Below, piece after piece: positions 9,080-18,875 of a stretch of DNA of 53,223 nt. Every line of letters begins with the position of its first letter. Position 1 is the stretch's first letter. The notes under the pieces were generated by a model. The model saw only the letters and a program-made list of their open reading frames with translations. It was not told the DNA's origin and ran no database searches. A program made the translations under genes and the position numbers. This stretch comes from Hyphomicrobiales bacterium (GTDB lineage Bacteria; Pseudomonadota; Alphaproteobacteria; Rhizobiales; Rhizobiaceae), in the NCBI GenBank assembly GCA_900473795.1, contig UCMT01000015.1:1-53223 (forward strand). The letters run 5' to 3'.

Positions 9080-11437
9080 TTGACGAAGATGGCGGAAGCG
9101 CAGCGGGGACGCGCGGCCGGTGAGCGGTTGCGGCCAAAATTTCCAGGTTTCCTGAACCTGGACAAGGACGTCATCCAGCACGCACGGATTTTTAGGGAGC
9201 CGGCAGCGCTGCGCCTTGCGCGCGCAGAGCCGCTGCTGAAGCGTTCCATCCCGATCCTGATCACCGCCTTCCTGCTCGTCGTCGCAATTTCCCGCGTCAA
9301 CGGCATCATGGTCGAACATGCCCGCATGGAGGCAAGTTCACGCCAGGCGACGGTTCTTGCCGCCGCGACGGCAAGTGCGGCCCTGCAGGAAGACGCCGTT
9401 GCCCTGTTCGACAAAGCTCAAAGGTGGGATGTGGAGCAGCGGCTCAGCACCTTCCTGCCACCCGATATGCTCGAGCCCGGCGCATTCGTTTTGACCATTC
9501 GCAATGACGGGCGGATTTTCGCGAGTTCGCCGGAGGGCGCCGCCTATACCGGCCGCACGCTTGCCGCTGTCGCACCGGAAATCGCCGCCTTTCAGTATTT
9601 CGGCGAGCGCTCGACGGTGATGAAAACCTTCATCGGCGACGTCGAGCATGTCGTCGCGCTGATGCAGGTGCCGGGTGGTGCTGGGACATTGCTTGTTGCG
9701 ACGCCGCTGGCGCGGATCGAAAAGCTGTGGCGCGACGAGGTTTCGTTGAACGTCACGCTGTTTGCCGGTATCTCGGCCATCCTGCTCGTCGTGCTCTATG
9801 CCTATTACATCCAGGCAAAACGTGCCCGCGACGCGGACCAGATTTTTGCCGAAAGCAACCTGCGCGTCGAAACGGCGCTGTCGCGCGGCCGCTGCGGCCT
9901 TTGGGATTTCGACATGCCGAACCGGCGCCTCTTCTGGTCGCGGTCGATGTACGAAATGCTCGGCATGGCGCCGCAGAGCAGCGTGCTCTCCTTCGGCGAC
10001 GCCGCCCGACTGATGCATCCGGATGACGGCAGCATCTACAAGGTGGCGCGCACCATCGCCAAGGGCGACGCCCGGCAGATCGACCAGATCTTCCGGATGC
10101 GCCATGCCGAAGGCCACTATGTCTGGATGCGCGCCCGCGCGCAGGTGATCCGCACCGCATCGGGCCGCGTGCATCTGATCGGGATCGCCATGGACGTCAC
10201 CGAGCAGCATCGGCTGGCCCAGCGCTACGCGGAAGCCGACCAGCGGCTGGCCGACGCCATCGAATGCACCTCCGAGGCCTTCGTGCTGTGGGACAAGAAC
10301 GATCGCCTCGTCATGTGCAACACCCACTATCAGCAGGCTTACAATCTGCCTGACCACGTTCTCGTGCCCGGCACCGAACGTTCCATCGTCAACGCGGCCG
10401 CAGCCCGCCCGATCATCGAGCGGCGGATCGCCGATCCCGACCGGTCCAATCATTCGCAGACATCCGAAGTTCAGCTCGCCGACCAGCGCTGGCTCCAGAT
10501 CAACGATCGTCGCACGCGCGATGGCGGGCTCGTTTCCGTCGGCACGGATATTACGCTGCTGAAGCGCCATCAGGTTCGCCTGCGCGAATCCGAGCGCCGC
10601 CTCATGGCGACCATCGGCGACCTCTCGACCTCGCGCATCACGCTTGAGCGCCAGAAGGCCGAACTGTCGATTGCGAACGCCAATTATCAGGCAGAGAAAG
10701 AACGGGCCGAAGCGGCCAATCGGGCAAAGTCCGAATTCCTTGCCAATATGTCGCATGAACTGCGCACGCCGCTGAACGCCATTCTCGGCTTCTCCGAAAT
10801 CCTGCAAAACAAGATGTTCGGCCCGCTCGGTTCCGAGAAATACGACGAATATTCCCACGACATTCATGACAGCGGCAAACATCTGCTGAACGTCATCAAC
10901 GACATCCTCGACATGTCGAAGATCGAGGCCGGGCAGATGAAGATCAACCGCGAGACGATCGATCTTGCACCGTTGATCGAGGAGACGCTGCGCTTCACCA
11001 CCATTCCGGCGAAGCAGAAGAGCATCTGCGTCGACCAGCAGGTTTCCTCCGGCTTGACGCTTATCGCGGATCGGCGGGCGATGAAGCAGATATTGCTCAA
11101 TCTCCTGTCGAATGCCGTGAAGTTCACCAATGAGGGCGGCAAGATTTCGCTCAGGGCCCGCAAGGTGGCAGGCGCGGTCACACTCACCATCGCCGATACC
11201 GGCATCGGCATCCCGCGGGCGGCGCTCCAGAAGATCGGCCAGCCCTTCGAACAGGTGCAGAGCCAGTATGCTAAGAGCAAGGGCGGCTCCGGACTCGGCC
11301 TTGCCATTTCGCGGTCGCTGACGAGCCTGCACGGCGGGGCAATGCGGATTCATTCGGTGGAAAACATCGGCACGATCATCTCGCTGCGCATCCCCGATAC
11401 GGATCCGAGCGCCGGAGTTCGGTGCGCTAAGGCTTGA
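9080..11437 (+). CDS. PAS-domain sensor histidine kinase of the PleC/DivJ/CbrA type
   Basis: The 785-residue membrane kinase has a first transmembrane segment near 54-74, an extracytoplasmic stretch, a second segment near 224-246, and two PAS domains at about 268-375 and 385-490. A HisKA domain follows with the phospho-accepting His559 in SHELRTPLNAILGFSEIL, then an HATPase domain with DTGIGIP and GGSGLGLAIS. The dimerisation helix with LDMSKIEAGQM is typical of the PleC/DivJ/PdhS/CbrA kinases that feed the DivK-CtrA cell-cycle pathway in alphaproteobacteria. Assignment to one of them is uncertain. A TTG at 9080 lies 9 bases after GAGGA and is the better-placed start. The ATG at 9089 is an alternative. 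Its last 11 bases overlap the 3' end of glnE on the other strand. Confidence 0.85.
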   Translation: MTKMAEAQRGRAAGERLRPKFPGFLNLDKDVIQHARIFREPAALRLARAEPLLKRSIPILITAFLLVVAISRVNGIMVEHARMEASSRQATVLAAATASAALQEDAVALFDKAQRWDVEQRLSTFLPPDMLEPGAFVLTIRNDGRIFASSPEGAAYTGRTLAAVAPEIAAFQYFGERSTVMKTFIGDVEHVVALMQVPGGAGTLLVATPLARIEKLWRDEVSLNVTLFAGISAILLVVLYAYYIQAKRARDADQIFAESNLRVETALSRGRCGLWDFDMPNRRLFWSRSMYEMLGMAPQSSVLSFGDAARLMHPDDGSIYKVARTIAKGDARQIDQIFRMRHAEGHYVWMRARAQVIRTASGRVHLIGIAMDVTEQHRLAQRYAEADQRLADAIECTSEAFVLWDKNDRLVMCNTHYQQAYNLPDHVLVPGTERSIVNAAAARPIIERRIADPDRSNHSQTSEVQLADQRWLQINDRRTRDGGLVSVGTDITLLKRHQVRLRESERRLMATIGDLSTSRITLERQKAELSIANANYQAEKERAEAANRAKSEFLANMSHELRTPLNAILGFSEILQNKMFGPLGSEKYDEYSHDIHDSGKHLLNVINDILDMSKIEAGQMKINRETIDLAPLIEETLRFTTIPAKQKSICVDQQVSSGLTLIADRRAMKQILLNLLSNAVKFTNEGGKISLRARKVAGAVTLTIADTGIGIPRAALQKIGQPFEQVQSQYAKSKGGSGLGLAISRSLTSLHGGAMRIHSVENIGTIISLRIPDTDPSAGVRCAKA

Positions 11438-14381
11438 CGATCGCCTGAAATATACGGCGCACGGCCTTGGAGAGGCGGCGGATATCCGCCTCCAGTACCT
11501 TGACGTCCGGCATATCGGCCGCGCGGCAAAGCAAATCGATCAGGCCCGCCGGCGCGTCCTTCATCTCGAAATCACCGTCCAGGCACAGCCGGACGATCTG
11601 CGAGAGGTTGGTAAAGAGCGCCAGCGCCTCCTGCACGGTCTCCAGATCGGCGGGCGCGATCAACGCCGGCCCAAGCGCCTGCAGCACATCGGCCGTCGAC
11701 GTCCCGCTCGGCGGCACGTCGCTGCCCCGCGCCGGTGCGACCAGCATGAGATATTGGGCGATGAATTCGATGTCGACCAGCCCGCCCGGAATGAGCTTGA
11801 AATCCCAGACATCGCTCGGTGGCTTTTCCTTGTCGATCAGTTCGCGCATCTCAGCGACATCCGCCGCAATCTTCCCGGCATCACGCGTCTGGCCAAGCAC
11901 TTCGCGAAAAATCGTGTTCGCCTCCGCGATCAGACTATCGTCGCCGCAGAGCGCGCGCGCGCGGGTGAGCGCCATGTGTTCCCACGTCCACGCTTCTTCC
12001 CGCTGGTATTTTGCGAAGGCATTGATGCGCGTCGCAACCGGCCCCTTGTTCCCCGAGGGGCGCAGCCGCATATCGACTTCATAGAGTACGCCTTCAGCGG
12101 TGGGGGCCGAGAGAGCCGAAATCAGCCTCTGCGTGATGCGCGTGAAATAGCGAACGGAATCGAGCGGCTTTAGACCATTGGATTCGGAGGCCGTCTCGTC
12201 ATAGTCGTAGAGCAGGATGATATCGACATCGGAGCCGGCGGTCAGTTCGTGGCTGCCGAGCTTGCCCATGCCGACGACGGCGACGCGCCCTCCAGGGAAC
12301 TTTCCGTGCGCGGCTTCCACCTCAAGCAGCACAGCCTCAAGTGTTGCCGCGATGATCAGGTCGGCAAGGTCGGTGAGCGCATACCCCGCCGGCACACCGG
12401 TGATCACCCCTGTCAGGAGCCGGATGCCAATCAGGAATCGCTGCTCGGACGCCGTGATGCGCAATCGGTCGAGAATGTCCTCGTAGTGGCGGGCGCCAGA
12501 AAGGAAGCCGTTGATGCGCTCCGCCAGATAATCCCGCGTCGGCAACTCGACCAGCAGGCGCGGATCCAGCATCCCGTCGAAGACGTGCGGCTTGCTGGCG
12601 ATGATATCGGCAAGCCGCGGCGCTGAAGACATGATGTTGACGATCAGCGAAAGCAGCCCCGGATTGTTGCCGAGCAGCGAGAAAAGCTGGATGCCGGCCG
12701 GCAGACCGGCGATGAAATGGTCGAAACGGAGCAGCGCCTCGTCGGCCCGCTTGTTTTCCCCGAAGACGCGCAGAAGCTGCGGTGTCAGTTCCGTCAGCCG
12801 TTCGCGCGCCTCTACCGATTGGGTCGCGCGGTATCGGCCATAGTGCCAGGTGCGGATGGTCCGGGAAATGTCCTGCGGCCGCTCGAAGCCGAGTTTCCTG
12901 AGGGTTTCCAGAGTGTCCGGATCGTCCCTCTGACCGGTGAAGACGAGGTTGCCCGTCTCCGCCGAAAGTCTCGCCTCCTGCTCGAAAAGCTGGGCATAGC
13001 GGCGCTCCACCGTTTTCAGCACCCGCGACAGCTCTGCCGAAAACGATGCGACGTCGACAAAGCCCATCATATAGGCGATGCGCTTGAGTTCCGCCTCCGT
13101 CGTCGGCAGCACGTGCGTCTGCTCGTCGCGGACCATCTGGACCCGATGCTCGACATCGCGCAGGAACCAGTAGGCGGAAATCAGTTCCTCGGCCGTTTTC
13201 CCATCGATCCAGTTGGCCCGCGCCAATCCTTCGAGCATCGGCTCGGTCGCGCGCTGCCTCAGTTCCGGCATCCGCCCGCCGGCGATCAACTGCTGCGTCT
13301 GGACGAAGAACTCGATCTCGCGGATGCCGCCGCGCCCGAGCTTGATGTTGTGACCTTTGACGGCAATCTCGCCATGCCCCTTGTGGGCGTGGATCTGCCG
13401 TTTGATCGAGTGGATGTCGGCGATCGCGGCATAGTCGAGATATTTGCGAAACACGAACGGCGTGAGTTCGCGCAGGAACGCCTCGCCGGCTTTCACATCG
13501 CCAGCAACAGGCCGCGCCTTGATGAATGCCGCCCGCTCCCAGTTCTGCCCCCTGCTCTCATAGTAAAGCATGGCGGCCTCCACCGGAATGGCGAGCGGTG
13601 TAGCGCCGGGGTCGGGCCGCAGCCGCAAGTCCGTGCGGAAGACATAACCGTCACCGGTTCGCTCCTGCAATATGCGGATCAGCCGGCGCAACAACCGGCC
13701 GAAGGTCTCGGGCGCGTCCTGGGGATCGATGATCAGCGGCGCCTGCGGCTCGTAGAAGACGACGAGATCGATATCGGAAGAGTAGTTCAGCTCGAAGGCG
13801 CCGAGCTTGCCCATGCCGAGAACCACGACACCGGAGCCTTCGCTCGGTTGCTCCATATCGACGACGTTGAGCTTGCCGGCATCATGCGCGCTGAGCAGCA
13901 GGTGATTGATCGTTGCAGAGACGGCAGCACTTGCGAAGTCGCTGAGCCAACGCGTGGTTTCGCGCACATCGAACAGGCGCGAGAGATCGGCGAGCGCCAT
14001 GGTGAAAGCGATGTCGCGCTTGGCGTTTCTCAGCCGCGTCATGATCTCGGCATCCGACAGGGCTTTGCCGCCCTCGCCCCCCTTCCAGGCGTGGCGTGCC
14101 GTTTCGATACAGTCGCCGAGATGGTCTCTGATCGGCCCGGCAAGAGCCCGCACGAGCACTTGCGGATGAGCGACCGCGGTATCACGCAGATAGGGAGAAA
14201 GCGAGAAAGCCGCGACGATGAAGTCCTTCAGCGGCGTTTGCGAGGCCAGCAGGCTGGCAATTTCCGGATGCTGTTTGCCGATATCCTTGAGGCTGGAGAG
14301 GACGGACTTCGCATCCGTCTGGCTCATCGGCCGCAGGGTGCATGTGGCAATATCCGCCAAACGCCGCATATCCGTCTGCAT
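11427..14381 (-). CDS. glnE: bifunctional glutamine synthetase adenylyltransferase/adenylyl-removing enzyme
   Basis: The 984-residue protein controls glutamine synthetase by adding and removing AMP in response to PII signalling. Both nucleotidyltransferase domains are intact. The N-terminal (adenylyl-removing) active site contains GKLGAFELNYSSDIDLVVFY near 195-215. The C-terminal (adenylylating) site contains GKLGSHELTAGSDVDIILLY near 705-725. Length agrees with rhizobial GlnE. It is the last gene of a same-strand run with the sensor kinase and regulator upstream (61-base gap), and it ends convergently inside the PAS kinase gene. Confidence 0.96.
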   Translation of the reverse strand: MQTDMRRLADIATCTLRPMSQTDAKSVLSSLKDIGKQHPEIASLLASQTPLKDFIVAAFSLSPYLRDTAVAHPQVLVRALAGPIRDHLGDCIETARHAWKGGEGGKALSDAEIMTRLRNAKRDIAFTMALADLSRLFDVRETTRWLSDFASAAVSATINHLLLSAHDAGKLNVVDMEQPSEGSGVVVLGMGKLGAFELNYSSDIDLVVFYEPQAPLIIDPQDAPETFGRLLRRLIRILQERTGDGYVFRTDLRLRPDPGATPLAIPVEAAMLYYESRGQNWERAAFIKARPVAGDVKAGEAFLRELTPFVFRKYLDYAAIADIHSIKRQIHAHKGHGEIAVKGHNIKLGRGGIREIEFFVQTQQLIAGGRMPELRQRATEPMLEGLARANWIDGKTAEELISAYWFLRDVEHRVQMVRDEQTHVLPTTEAELKRIAYMMGFVDVASFSAELSRVLKTVERRYAQLFEQEARLSAETGNLVFTGQRDDPDTLETLRKLGFERPQDISRTIRTWHYGRYRATQSVEARERLTELTPQLLRVFGENKRADEALLRFDHFIAGLPAGIQLFSLLGNNPGLLSLIVNIMSSAPRLADIIASKPHVFDGMLDPRLLVELPTRDYLAERINGFLSGARHYEDILDRLRITASEQRFLIGIRLLTGVITGVPAGYALTDLADLIIAATLEAVLLEVEAAHGKFPGGRVAVVGMGKLGSHELTAGSDVDIILLYDYDETASESNGLKPLDSVRYFTRITQRLISALSAPTAEGVLYEVDMRLRPSGNKGPVATRINAFAKYQREEAWTWEHMALTRARALCGDDSLIAEANTIFREVLGQTRDAGKIAADVAEMRELIDKEKPPSDVWDFKLIPGGLVDIEFIAQYLMLVAPARGSDVPPSGTSTADVLQALGPALIAPADLETVQEALALFTNLSQIVRLCLDGDFEMKDAPAGLIDLLCRAADMPDVKVLEADIRRLSKAVRRIFQAIVKP

Positions 14382-14442
14382 CGTCGCCCTCCCAAGCAGG
14401 TTTCGGAAAACCTCCGCCGCTCCCTTCGGCTCCCCATGCCTA

Positions 14443-15852
14443 TCAGCCGGAAGGCGTCGCGAAAACCATGCTGGCGGTCAAACCACGATTGTTTTCAGCA
14501 TCCGGCACGGTATCGCTCAATTCGAGACGCCCTTGATGCATCTCCATGACCGCTTCGACGAGCGACAGGCCAAGACCTGTTCCCGGCTTGCTTCGGCTTT
14601 CGTCCAGCCGTACGAAGCGCCCGATGACATCGCCGCGTTTGTCCGCCGGAACGCCGGGCCCACGGTCTGCCACCGAAACCGCGATCGTCCCATCCCGTTT
14701 CGCAAGGCTGACCTTGATCAGCGGATTGTCGCTGCCCTCGGAATATTTGATGGCGTTGTCGATCAGGTTACCGAGCGCCTGCCCGATCAGTTCACGATTG
14801 CCGGACACGTGGATATCGGGCGGCACGTCGGCTTCCAGTTGCAGCGCCTGTTCGTCGGCCAGCGGTTCGTAGAGTTCGACGCAATCGGCGACGCTCTGTG
14901 AAAGATCGACATCGCTCATTTCCGCAGCCGCCGAGCCCGCCTCGACGCGCGAAATCATCAGCAGCGCGTTGAACGTGCGGATCAGTTGGTCGGATTCGCC
15001 GATGATCTCTTCCAGTGAAGCGCGGTAACCGGCATTCGTCGCCTTGTGTGCCAGCGCGGCTTCCGCCTTGTTGCGCAGACGTGTGAGAGGCGTCTTCAGG
15101 TCATGGGCGATGTTGTCGGAGACCTGCCGCAAGCCTTCGTTCAGCTTCTCGATCCGGCCCAGCATGGCGTTGAGGGATTCCGAGAGCCGGTCGAACTCGT
15201 CGCCGGAGCCGCTCATCGGCAGTCGCTGCGACAGGTCGCCCGCCATGATCCGCGTGCTGGCGTCCGACATGCGGTCGATCCGCTTCAGCGCGTTGCGACC
15301 GATGGCAAACCAGATGATCAGCGCGCCGATCCCCATGATGCCGAGCGCAACGACCAGCGCCTGGCGCACAAGCACGCGAAACTTCTCCGGCTCCTGCAGG
15401 TCGCGGCCGACGAGGATGCGCAGCCCATTGTCGAGCACCAGAACATGCGCGAGTGCCACATGGGTTTCCTTGCGGCTTTCGTCGGTGTAGCGCTGGTAGC
15501 GGAAGGCTTCCCCTGTCCAGCCCTCCTGGTCCAGAAGCCCGGGCTGCAGCGAAGCAACGTTGCCGGCAAGGATTTCGCCCGTCGGCCCGGCAATGACGTA
15601 GAGATTGGCGCCCGGCTGCCGCGCCCGGCGCTCCAGCGTCCGCAACAACCCATTGACGCCCGCCCGGCTGTAGATCTCCTCGATCTGGGAAACTTCCGCC
15701 GTCACCGCATCCCTCGTCTGCTGTTCCAGCAGCCGCTGCGACATCGCTGTGACGTAGAAGACTAGAAAGGCCGCGCAAAGCGAAAACAGCAGAAGATAAA
15801 GCGCCGAGAGGCGAACGGCAGTCGTGCGAAAAAGGACGCGCAGTCTGCTCAT
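14443..15852 (-). CDS. HAMP-domain sensor histidine kinase
   Basis: This is a classical membrane kinase of 469 residues with a transmembrane helix at about 13-35, a periplasmic domain (36-163), a second helix at 164-184, and HAMP at about 185-240. The HisKA domain carries His250 in NIAHDLKTPLTRLRN, and the HATPase domain has NLIDNAIKYSEG, DRGPGVP and GTGLGLSLV. The start codon overlaps the stop of the upstream response-regulator gene by 4 bases (ATGA), so the two form a translationally coupled pair. The position next to degP suggests an envelope-related signal. That is inference only. Confidence 0.9.
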   Translation of the reverse strand: MSRLRVLFRTTAVRLSALYLLLFSLCAAFLVFYVTAMSQRLLEQQTRDAVTAEVSQIEEIYSRAGVNGLLRTLERRARQPGANLYVIAGPTGEILAGNVASLQPGLLDQEGWTGEAFRYQRYTDESRKETHVALAHVLVLDNGLRILVGRDLQEPEKFRVLVRQALVVALGIMGIGALIIWFAIGRNALKRIDRMSDASTRIMAGDLSQRLPMSGSGDEFDRLSESLNAMLGRIEKLNEGLRQVSDNIAHDLKTPLTRLRNKAEAALAHKATNAGYRASLEEIIGESDQLIRTFNALLMISRVEAGSAAAEMSDVDLSQSVADCVELYEPLADEQALQLEADVPPDIHVSGNRELIGQALGNLIDNAIKYSEGSDNPLIKVSLAKRDGTIAVSVADRGPGVPADKRGDVIGRFVRLDESRSKPGTGLGLSLVEAVMEMHQGRLELSDTVPDAENNRGLTASMVFATPSG

Positions 15853-16538
15853 GCGTCCGCGCGTCCGTCTTCCTTGATCATGTAGCCGGCACCGCGGACG
15901 GTGCGCAACAGCGGCTGGTCAAAGTCCTTCTCAATCTTCGAACGCAACCGCGACACATGCACGTCGATGACGTTGGTCTGCGGATCGAAATGATAGTCCC
16001 AGACATTCTCAAGCAGCATCGTGCGCGTCACGACCTGGCCGGCATTCTTCATCAGATATTCGAGCAACCGGAATTCGCGGGGTTGCAGGAGAAGCTCCCG
16101 CCCCTGCCGGCGCACCGTATGCGAGAGCCGGTCGAGCTCCAGATCGCCGACGCGATACACCATGTCCTGCTCCGGCGTACCCTTGCGGCGGCCAAGCACC
16201 TCGACACGGGCGAGAAGCTCGTTGAAGGCATAGGGTTTCGGCAGGTAGTCGTCACCGCCGGCGCGCAGGCCGGTCACCCTGTCATCGACCTGGCCAAGGG
16301 CCGACAGGATCAGCACAGGCGTATGGATGCCCTTGCGGCGCAATTCGGAAATAACGGAAAGCCCGTCGCGGCGCGGCAGCATCCGGTCGATGATCAGCAC
16401 GTCGTAGGTGTTCTCGGTGGCCATGAACAGGCCGCTTTCGCCGTCGCTGGCATGATCCGAGACGATCCCCGCCTCGCGAAACGCCTTCGCAAGATAGGCG
16501 GCGGCCTCAAGGTCATCTTCAATAATCAGAATCTTCAT
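15849..16538 (-). CDS. OmpR-family response regulator
   Basis: The 229-residue protein starts MKILIIEDDLEAAAYLAKAF and has a receiver domain with the acidic pair D8/D9 and phospho-acceptor D51 (IIDRMLP), followed by a winged-helix DNA-binding domain ending in RTVRGAGYMI. The open frame extends upstream, but the ATG at 16538 gives the canonical receiver N-terminus. MVTRMK at 16550 is an alternative. It is paired with the sensor kinase immediately downstream and separated from degP by a strong hairpin. Confidence 0.92.
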   Translation of the reverse strand: MKILIIEDDLEAAAYLAKAFREAGIVSDHASDGESGLFMATENTYDVLIIDRMLPRRDGLSVISELRRKGIHTPVLILSALGQVDDRVTGLRAGGDDYLPKPYAFNELLARVEVLGRRKGTPEQDMVYRVGDLELDRLSHTVRRQGRELLLQPREFRLLEYLMKNAGQVVTRTMLLENVWDYHFDPQTNVIDVHVSRLRSKIEKDFDQPLLRTVRGAGYMIKEDGRADA

Positions 16539-16642
16539 GCGCGTGACCATAGTCCCGGACCCCTGTCTTCCACAACCGGTTTGCCTTCGGGAGCTCATGT
16601 CCGCCTGCGCGTCGTGCAGAAGGCAAGGCATGGCCTGAAACG

Positions 16643-16684
16643 CCGGGCGCCGCGAAACCTTGTCTGTAGGTCCGCGGCGCCCGG
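16643..16684 (-). promoter_or_regulatory. strong intercistronic hairpin between degP and the regulator gene
   Basis: A 12-base perfect inverted repeat (CCGGGCGCCGCG and its complement) encloses an 18-base centre that itself holds ACCT and AGGT pairing. It lies 18 bases after the degP stop. There is no U-run, so it may act as an mRNA-stabilising or partial-termination structure rather than a classical terminator. Confidence 0.65.
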
Positions 16685-16701
16685 TTGTTCGATGGACCGC
16701 G

Positions 16702-18276
16702 TCAGCCCTGGCTGATCGGCAGTGCCACAAAGCGGCTGGCGTTATCGGCCTCGATCTGGAACAGCGCCTTGGTGCGGCCGTCCTTCTTGGCTTCCTCGAT
16801 CACCTTGAGGATGTCGTCAGCCGACTTGACCTCCTGGTTGTTGACGGAAACGATCTTCTCGCCTTCCTTCAGCCCGCGGTCACTGGCGTCGGAGTCCGGA
16901 TCGACCGAGGAGATGGTCACGCCGTTGCCGTCTTCCGAGGGCGTCACGGTGACGCCGAGGTCGGCCAGCGCCTTCTCGCTCGAAGGCTGCTGTTCTTCCT
17001 GCTGCTGCTGGTCGGTACCGGCGGAGGCGTCCTTGGTGTCGGCCGGCAGCGCGCCGATTTCCAGCTTGACGCTCTCGGCCTTGCCGTCGCGCCACAGGGC
17101 AACATCGACGCTCGTGCCGGGGCGCATCATGGCGATCTTGCGCGCCAATTCACGCGGCCCCTTGATCGTGTCGCCATTGACGGCGGTGATCACGTCGCCC
17201 TTCTTGATACCGGCCTTTTCACCCGGAGAACCTGCCTGCGGTTCGACGACCAGTGCGCCGCTCGCTTCCGCAAGACCGAGCGATTCAGCGACATCCTTGT
17301 CGACCGGCTGGATCTGCACGCCGAGCCAGCCGCGGGAGACTTCGCCGTCCTTTATCAGATCGGCCACCACGTCCTTAGCAACGGATGCCGGGATGGCAAA
17401 GGCGATACCGACGTTGCCACCCGAGGGCGAAAAGATCGCGGTGTTGATGCCGACGACTTCGCCGTTGAGGTTGAAGGTCGGACCACCCGAGTTGCCGCGG
17501 TTCACGGCTGCATCGACCTGCAGGTAATCGTCATAGGGGCCAGAGCCGATATCACGTCCACGCGCCGAAATGATGCCGGAGGTGACGGTACCGCCAAGTC
17601 CGAATGGGTTGCCGACGGCCACGACCCAATCACCGACACGCACCTTGCTGTCGTCAGCCCAGGTGACATAGGTGAACTTGCGCTTGTCATCGACCTTGAG
17701 TACGGCGAGATCGGTGCGGCTGTCCTTGCCGACCAGTTTCGCATCGAGTTCTGAGCCGTCGTTCAGGATGACGGTGAACGCCGAACCGTCGGAAACGACG
17801 TGGTTGTTGGTGACGAGATAACCGTCCTCAGAGATGAAGAAGCCGGATCCCTGCGATGTTGGACGCAGACGGCCGGGCTTGCCGTCGCGCGGGCCATGGC
17901 CTCGCTCGGCGCGCCTGTCGTTATCCTGGCCGCCGTTCGGGCCGCCGAATTCCTTGAAGAAGCGCTTCAGCGGGTGGTCATCCGGAAGTTCGTCCAGACC
18001 GCGGCCGCCGAAATCGAAGCTGAAGCCGCTGTTGGCCTCGTCGGAAACCGGATTGGCGCGGGATTGGACGCGCACGGAAACGACGGCCGGCGAAACGGCA
18101 TCAACCACATTGGCAAAGCTTGGAACCTGCGGCGCTTCGATCTTCACGGCCGCGGCAAAGGAGTGGGTGACGGCGGCGGGGATGCCGGTCGAAAGCATGA
18201 CGGCCGCGAGACCCGCGACGGTCGAGGTCTTCAGAACGGTCTTGAGGGAGGGACGCAGTGCGTTTGTCGTAAACAT
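16702..18276 (-). CDS. degP: DegP/HtrA-type periplasmic serine protease
   Basis: The 524-residue Do-family protease has an N-terminal export signal (about residues 1-43). The trypsin-like domain carries triad residues H159 (YLVTNNHVV), D189 (RTDLAVLKV) and S263 (RGNSGGP), followed by two PDZ domains at about 290-380 and 425-515. It degrades or refolds misfolded periplasmic proteins. The linker between PDZ domains is rich in Gln and Glu (DQQQQEEQQ). It lies 144 bases downstream of cycL. In rhizobia degP follows the cycHJKL operon, as here. Confidence 0.95.
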   Translation of the reverse strand: MFTTNALRPSLKTVLKTSTVAGLAAVMLSTGIPAAVTHSFAAAVKIEAPQVPSFANVVDAVSPAVVSVRVQSRANPVSDEANSGFSFDFGGRGLDELPDDHPLKRFFKEFGGPNGGQDNDRRAERGHGPRDGKPGRLRPTSQGSGFFISEDGYLVTNNHVVSDGSAFTVILNDGSELDAKLVGKDSRTDLAVLKVDDKRKFTYVTWADDSKVRVGDWVVAVGNPFGLGGTVTSGIISARGRDIGSGPYDDYLQVDAAVNRGNSGGPTFNLNGEVVGINTAIFSPSGGNVGIAFAIPASVAKDVVADLIKDGEVSRGWLGVQIQPVDKDVAESLGLAEASGALVVEPQAGSPGEKAGIKKGDVITAVNGDTIKGPRELARKIAMMRPGTSVDVALWRDGKAESVKLEIGALPADTKDASAGTDQQQQEEQQPSSEKALADLGVTVTPSEDGNGVTISSVDPDSDASDRGLKEGEKIVSVNNQEVKSADDILKVIEEAKKDGRTKALFQIEADNASRFVALPISQG

Positions 18277-18419
18277 CCGATTTGCCTTTTCTCTTCATGT
18301 ATCTGGCTGACTGGAGGAACAGCCGTTGAGAAAAGGAATAACGGAACGCACCTTACTGACTTGTGTCCGAAGAATGAACTTTTGGTAATGTTTGGAAAAT
18401 GTGCCGCTGCTGAATAAAA

Positions 18420-18875
18420 TCAGTCCTTCAGCACGGCATCCAGCCTGGCCTGCTCCTCCGCCGAGAGCGGCGTTCCGGTCGCCTTGCCGCTGCGTCGCCG
18501 CGCGGAAACGATCATCACCACCGCGCCCGCCAGCAGCAGAACGATCGGCGCGCCCCACAAAAGCAGCGTCTTTGTCTCGAAGCGGGGCTTGAGCAGCACG
18601 AATTCGCCGTAGCGCGAAACGAGATAGGTAATGACGGCCTCGTCGGAGTCACCGGCGGTGATCCGCTCGCGCACGAGAAGCCGCAGGTCCTTGGCCAGTT
18701 CCGCATTCGAATCGTCGATCGACTGGTTCTGGCAGACCATGCAGCGCAGTTGCGCCGAGAGCGCCCGGGCACGCGCCTCGAGTGCAGGGTCAGCCAGGAC
18801 CTCATCCGGATTGACGGCAAAAGCCGGCGACGCGGACAACAAGAGCAGCAGAACGAAGACCAGCCGCCGGATCAT
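18420..18875 (-). CDS. cycL: cytochrome c maturation protein CcmH/CycL
   Basis: The 151-residue protein has a signal peptide ([15 protein letters not shown]) and the redox motif [10 protein letters not shown] with C45 and C48, which keeps apocytochrome CXXCH thiols reduced before heme ligation. A single C-terminal membrane helix (about 105-125) anchors it on the periplasmic face. The open frame begins further upstream, but the ATG at 18875 overlaps the cycK stop by 4 bases and begins the signal peptide. It is the last gene of cycHJKL. Confidence 0.94.
   Translation of the reverse strand: MIRRLVFVLLLLLSASPAFAVNPDEVLADPALEARARALSAQLRCMVCQNQSIDDSNAELAKDLRLLVRERITAGDSDEAVITYLVSRYGEFVLLKPRFETKTLLLWGAPIVLLLAGAVVMIVSARRRSGKATGTPLSAEEQARLDAVLKD

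Noticed and set aside
12717..14549. 610-codon open frame on the plus strand
   Set aside because: Antisense to glnE, with no motifs or ribosome binding site.
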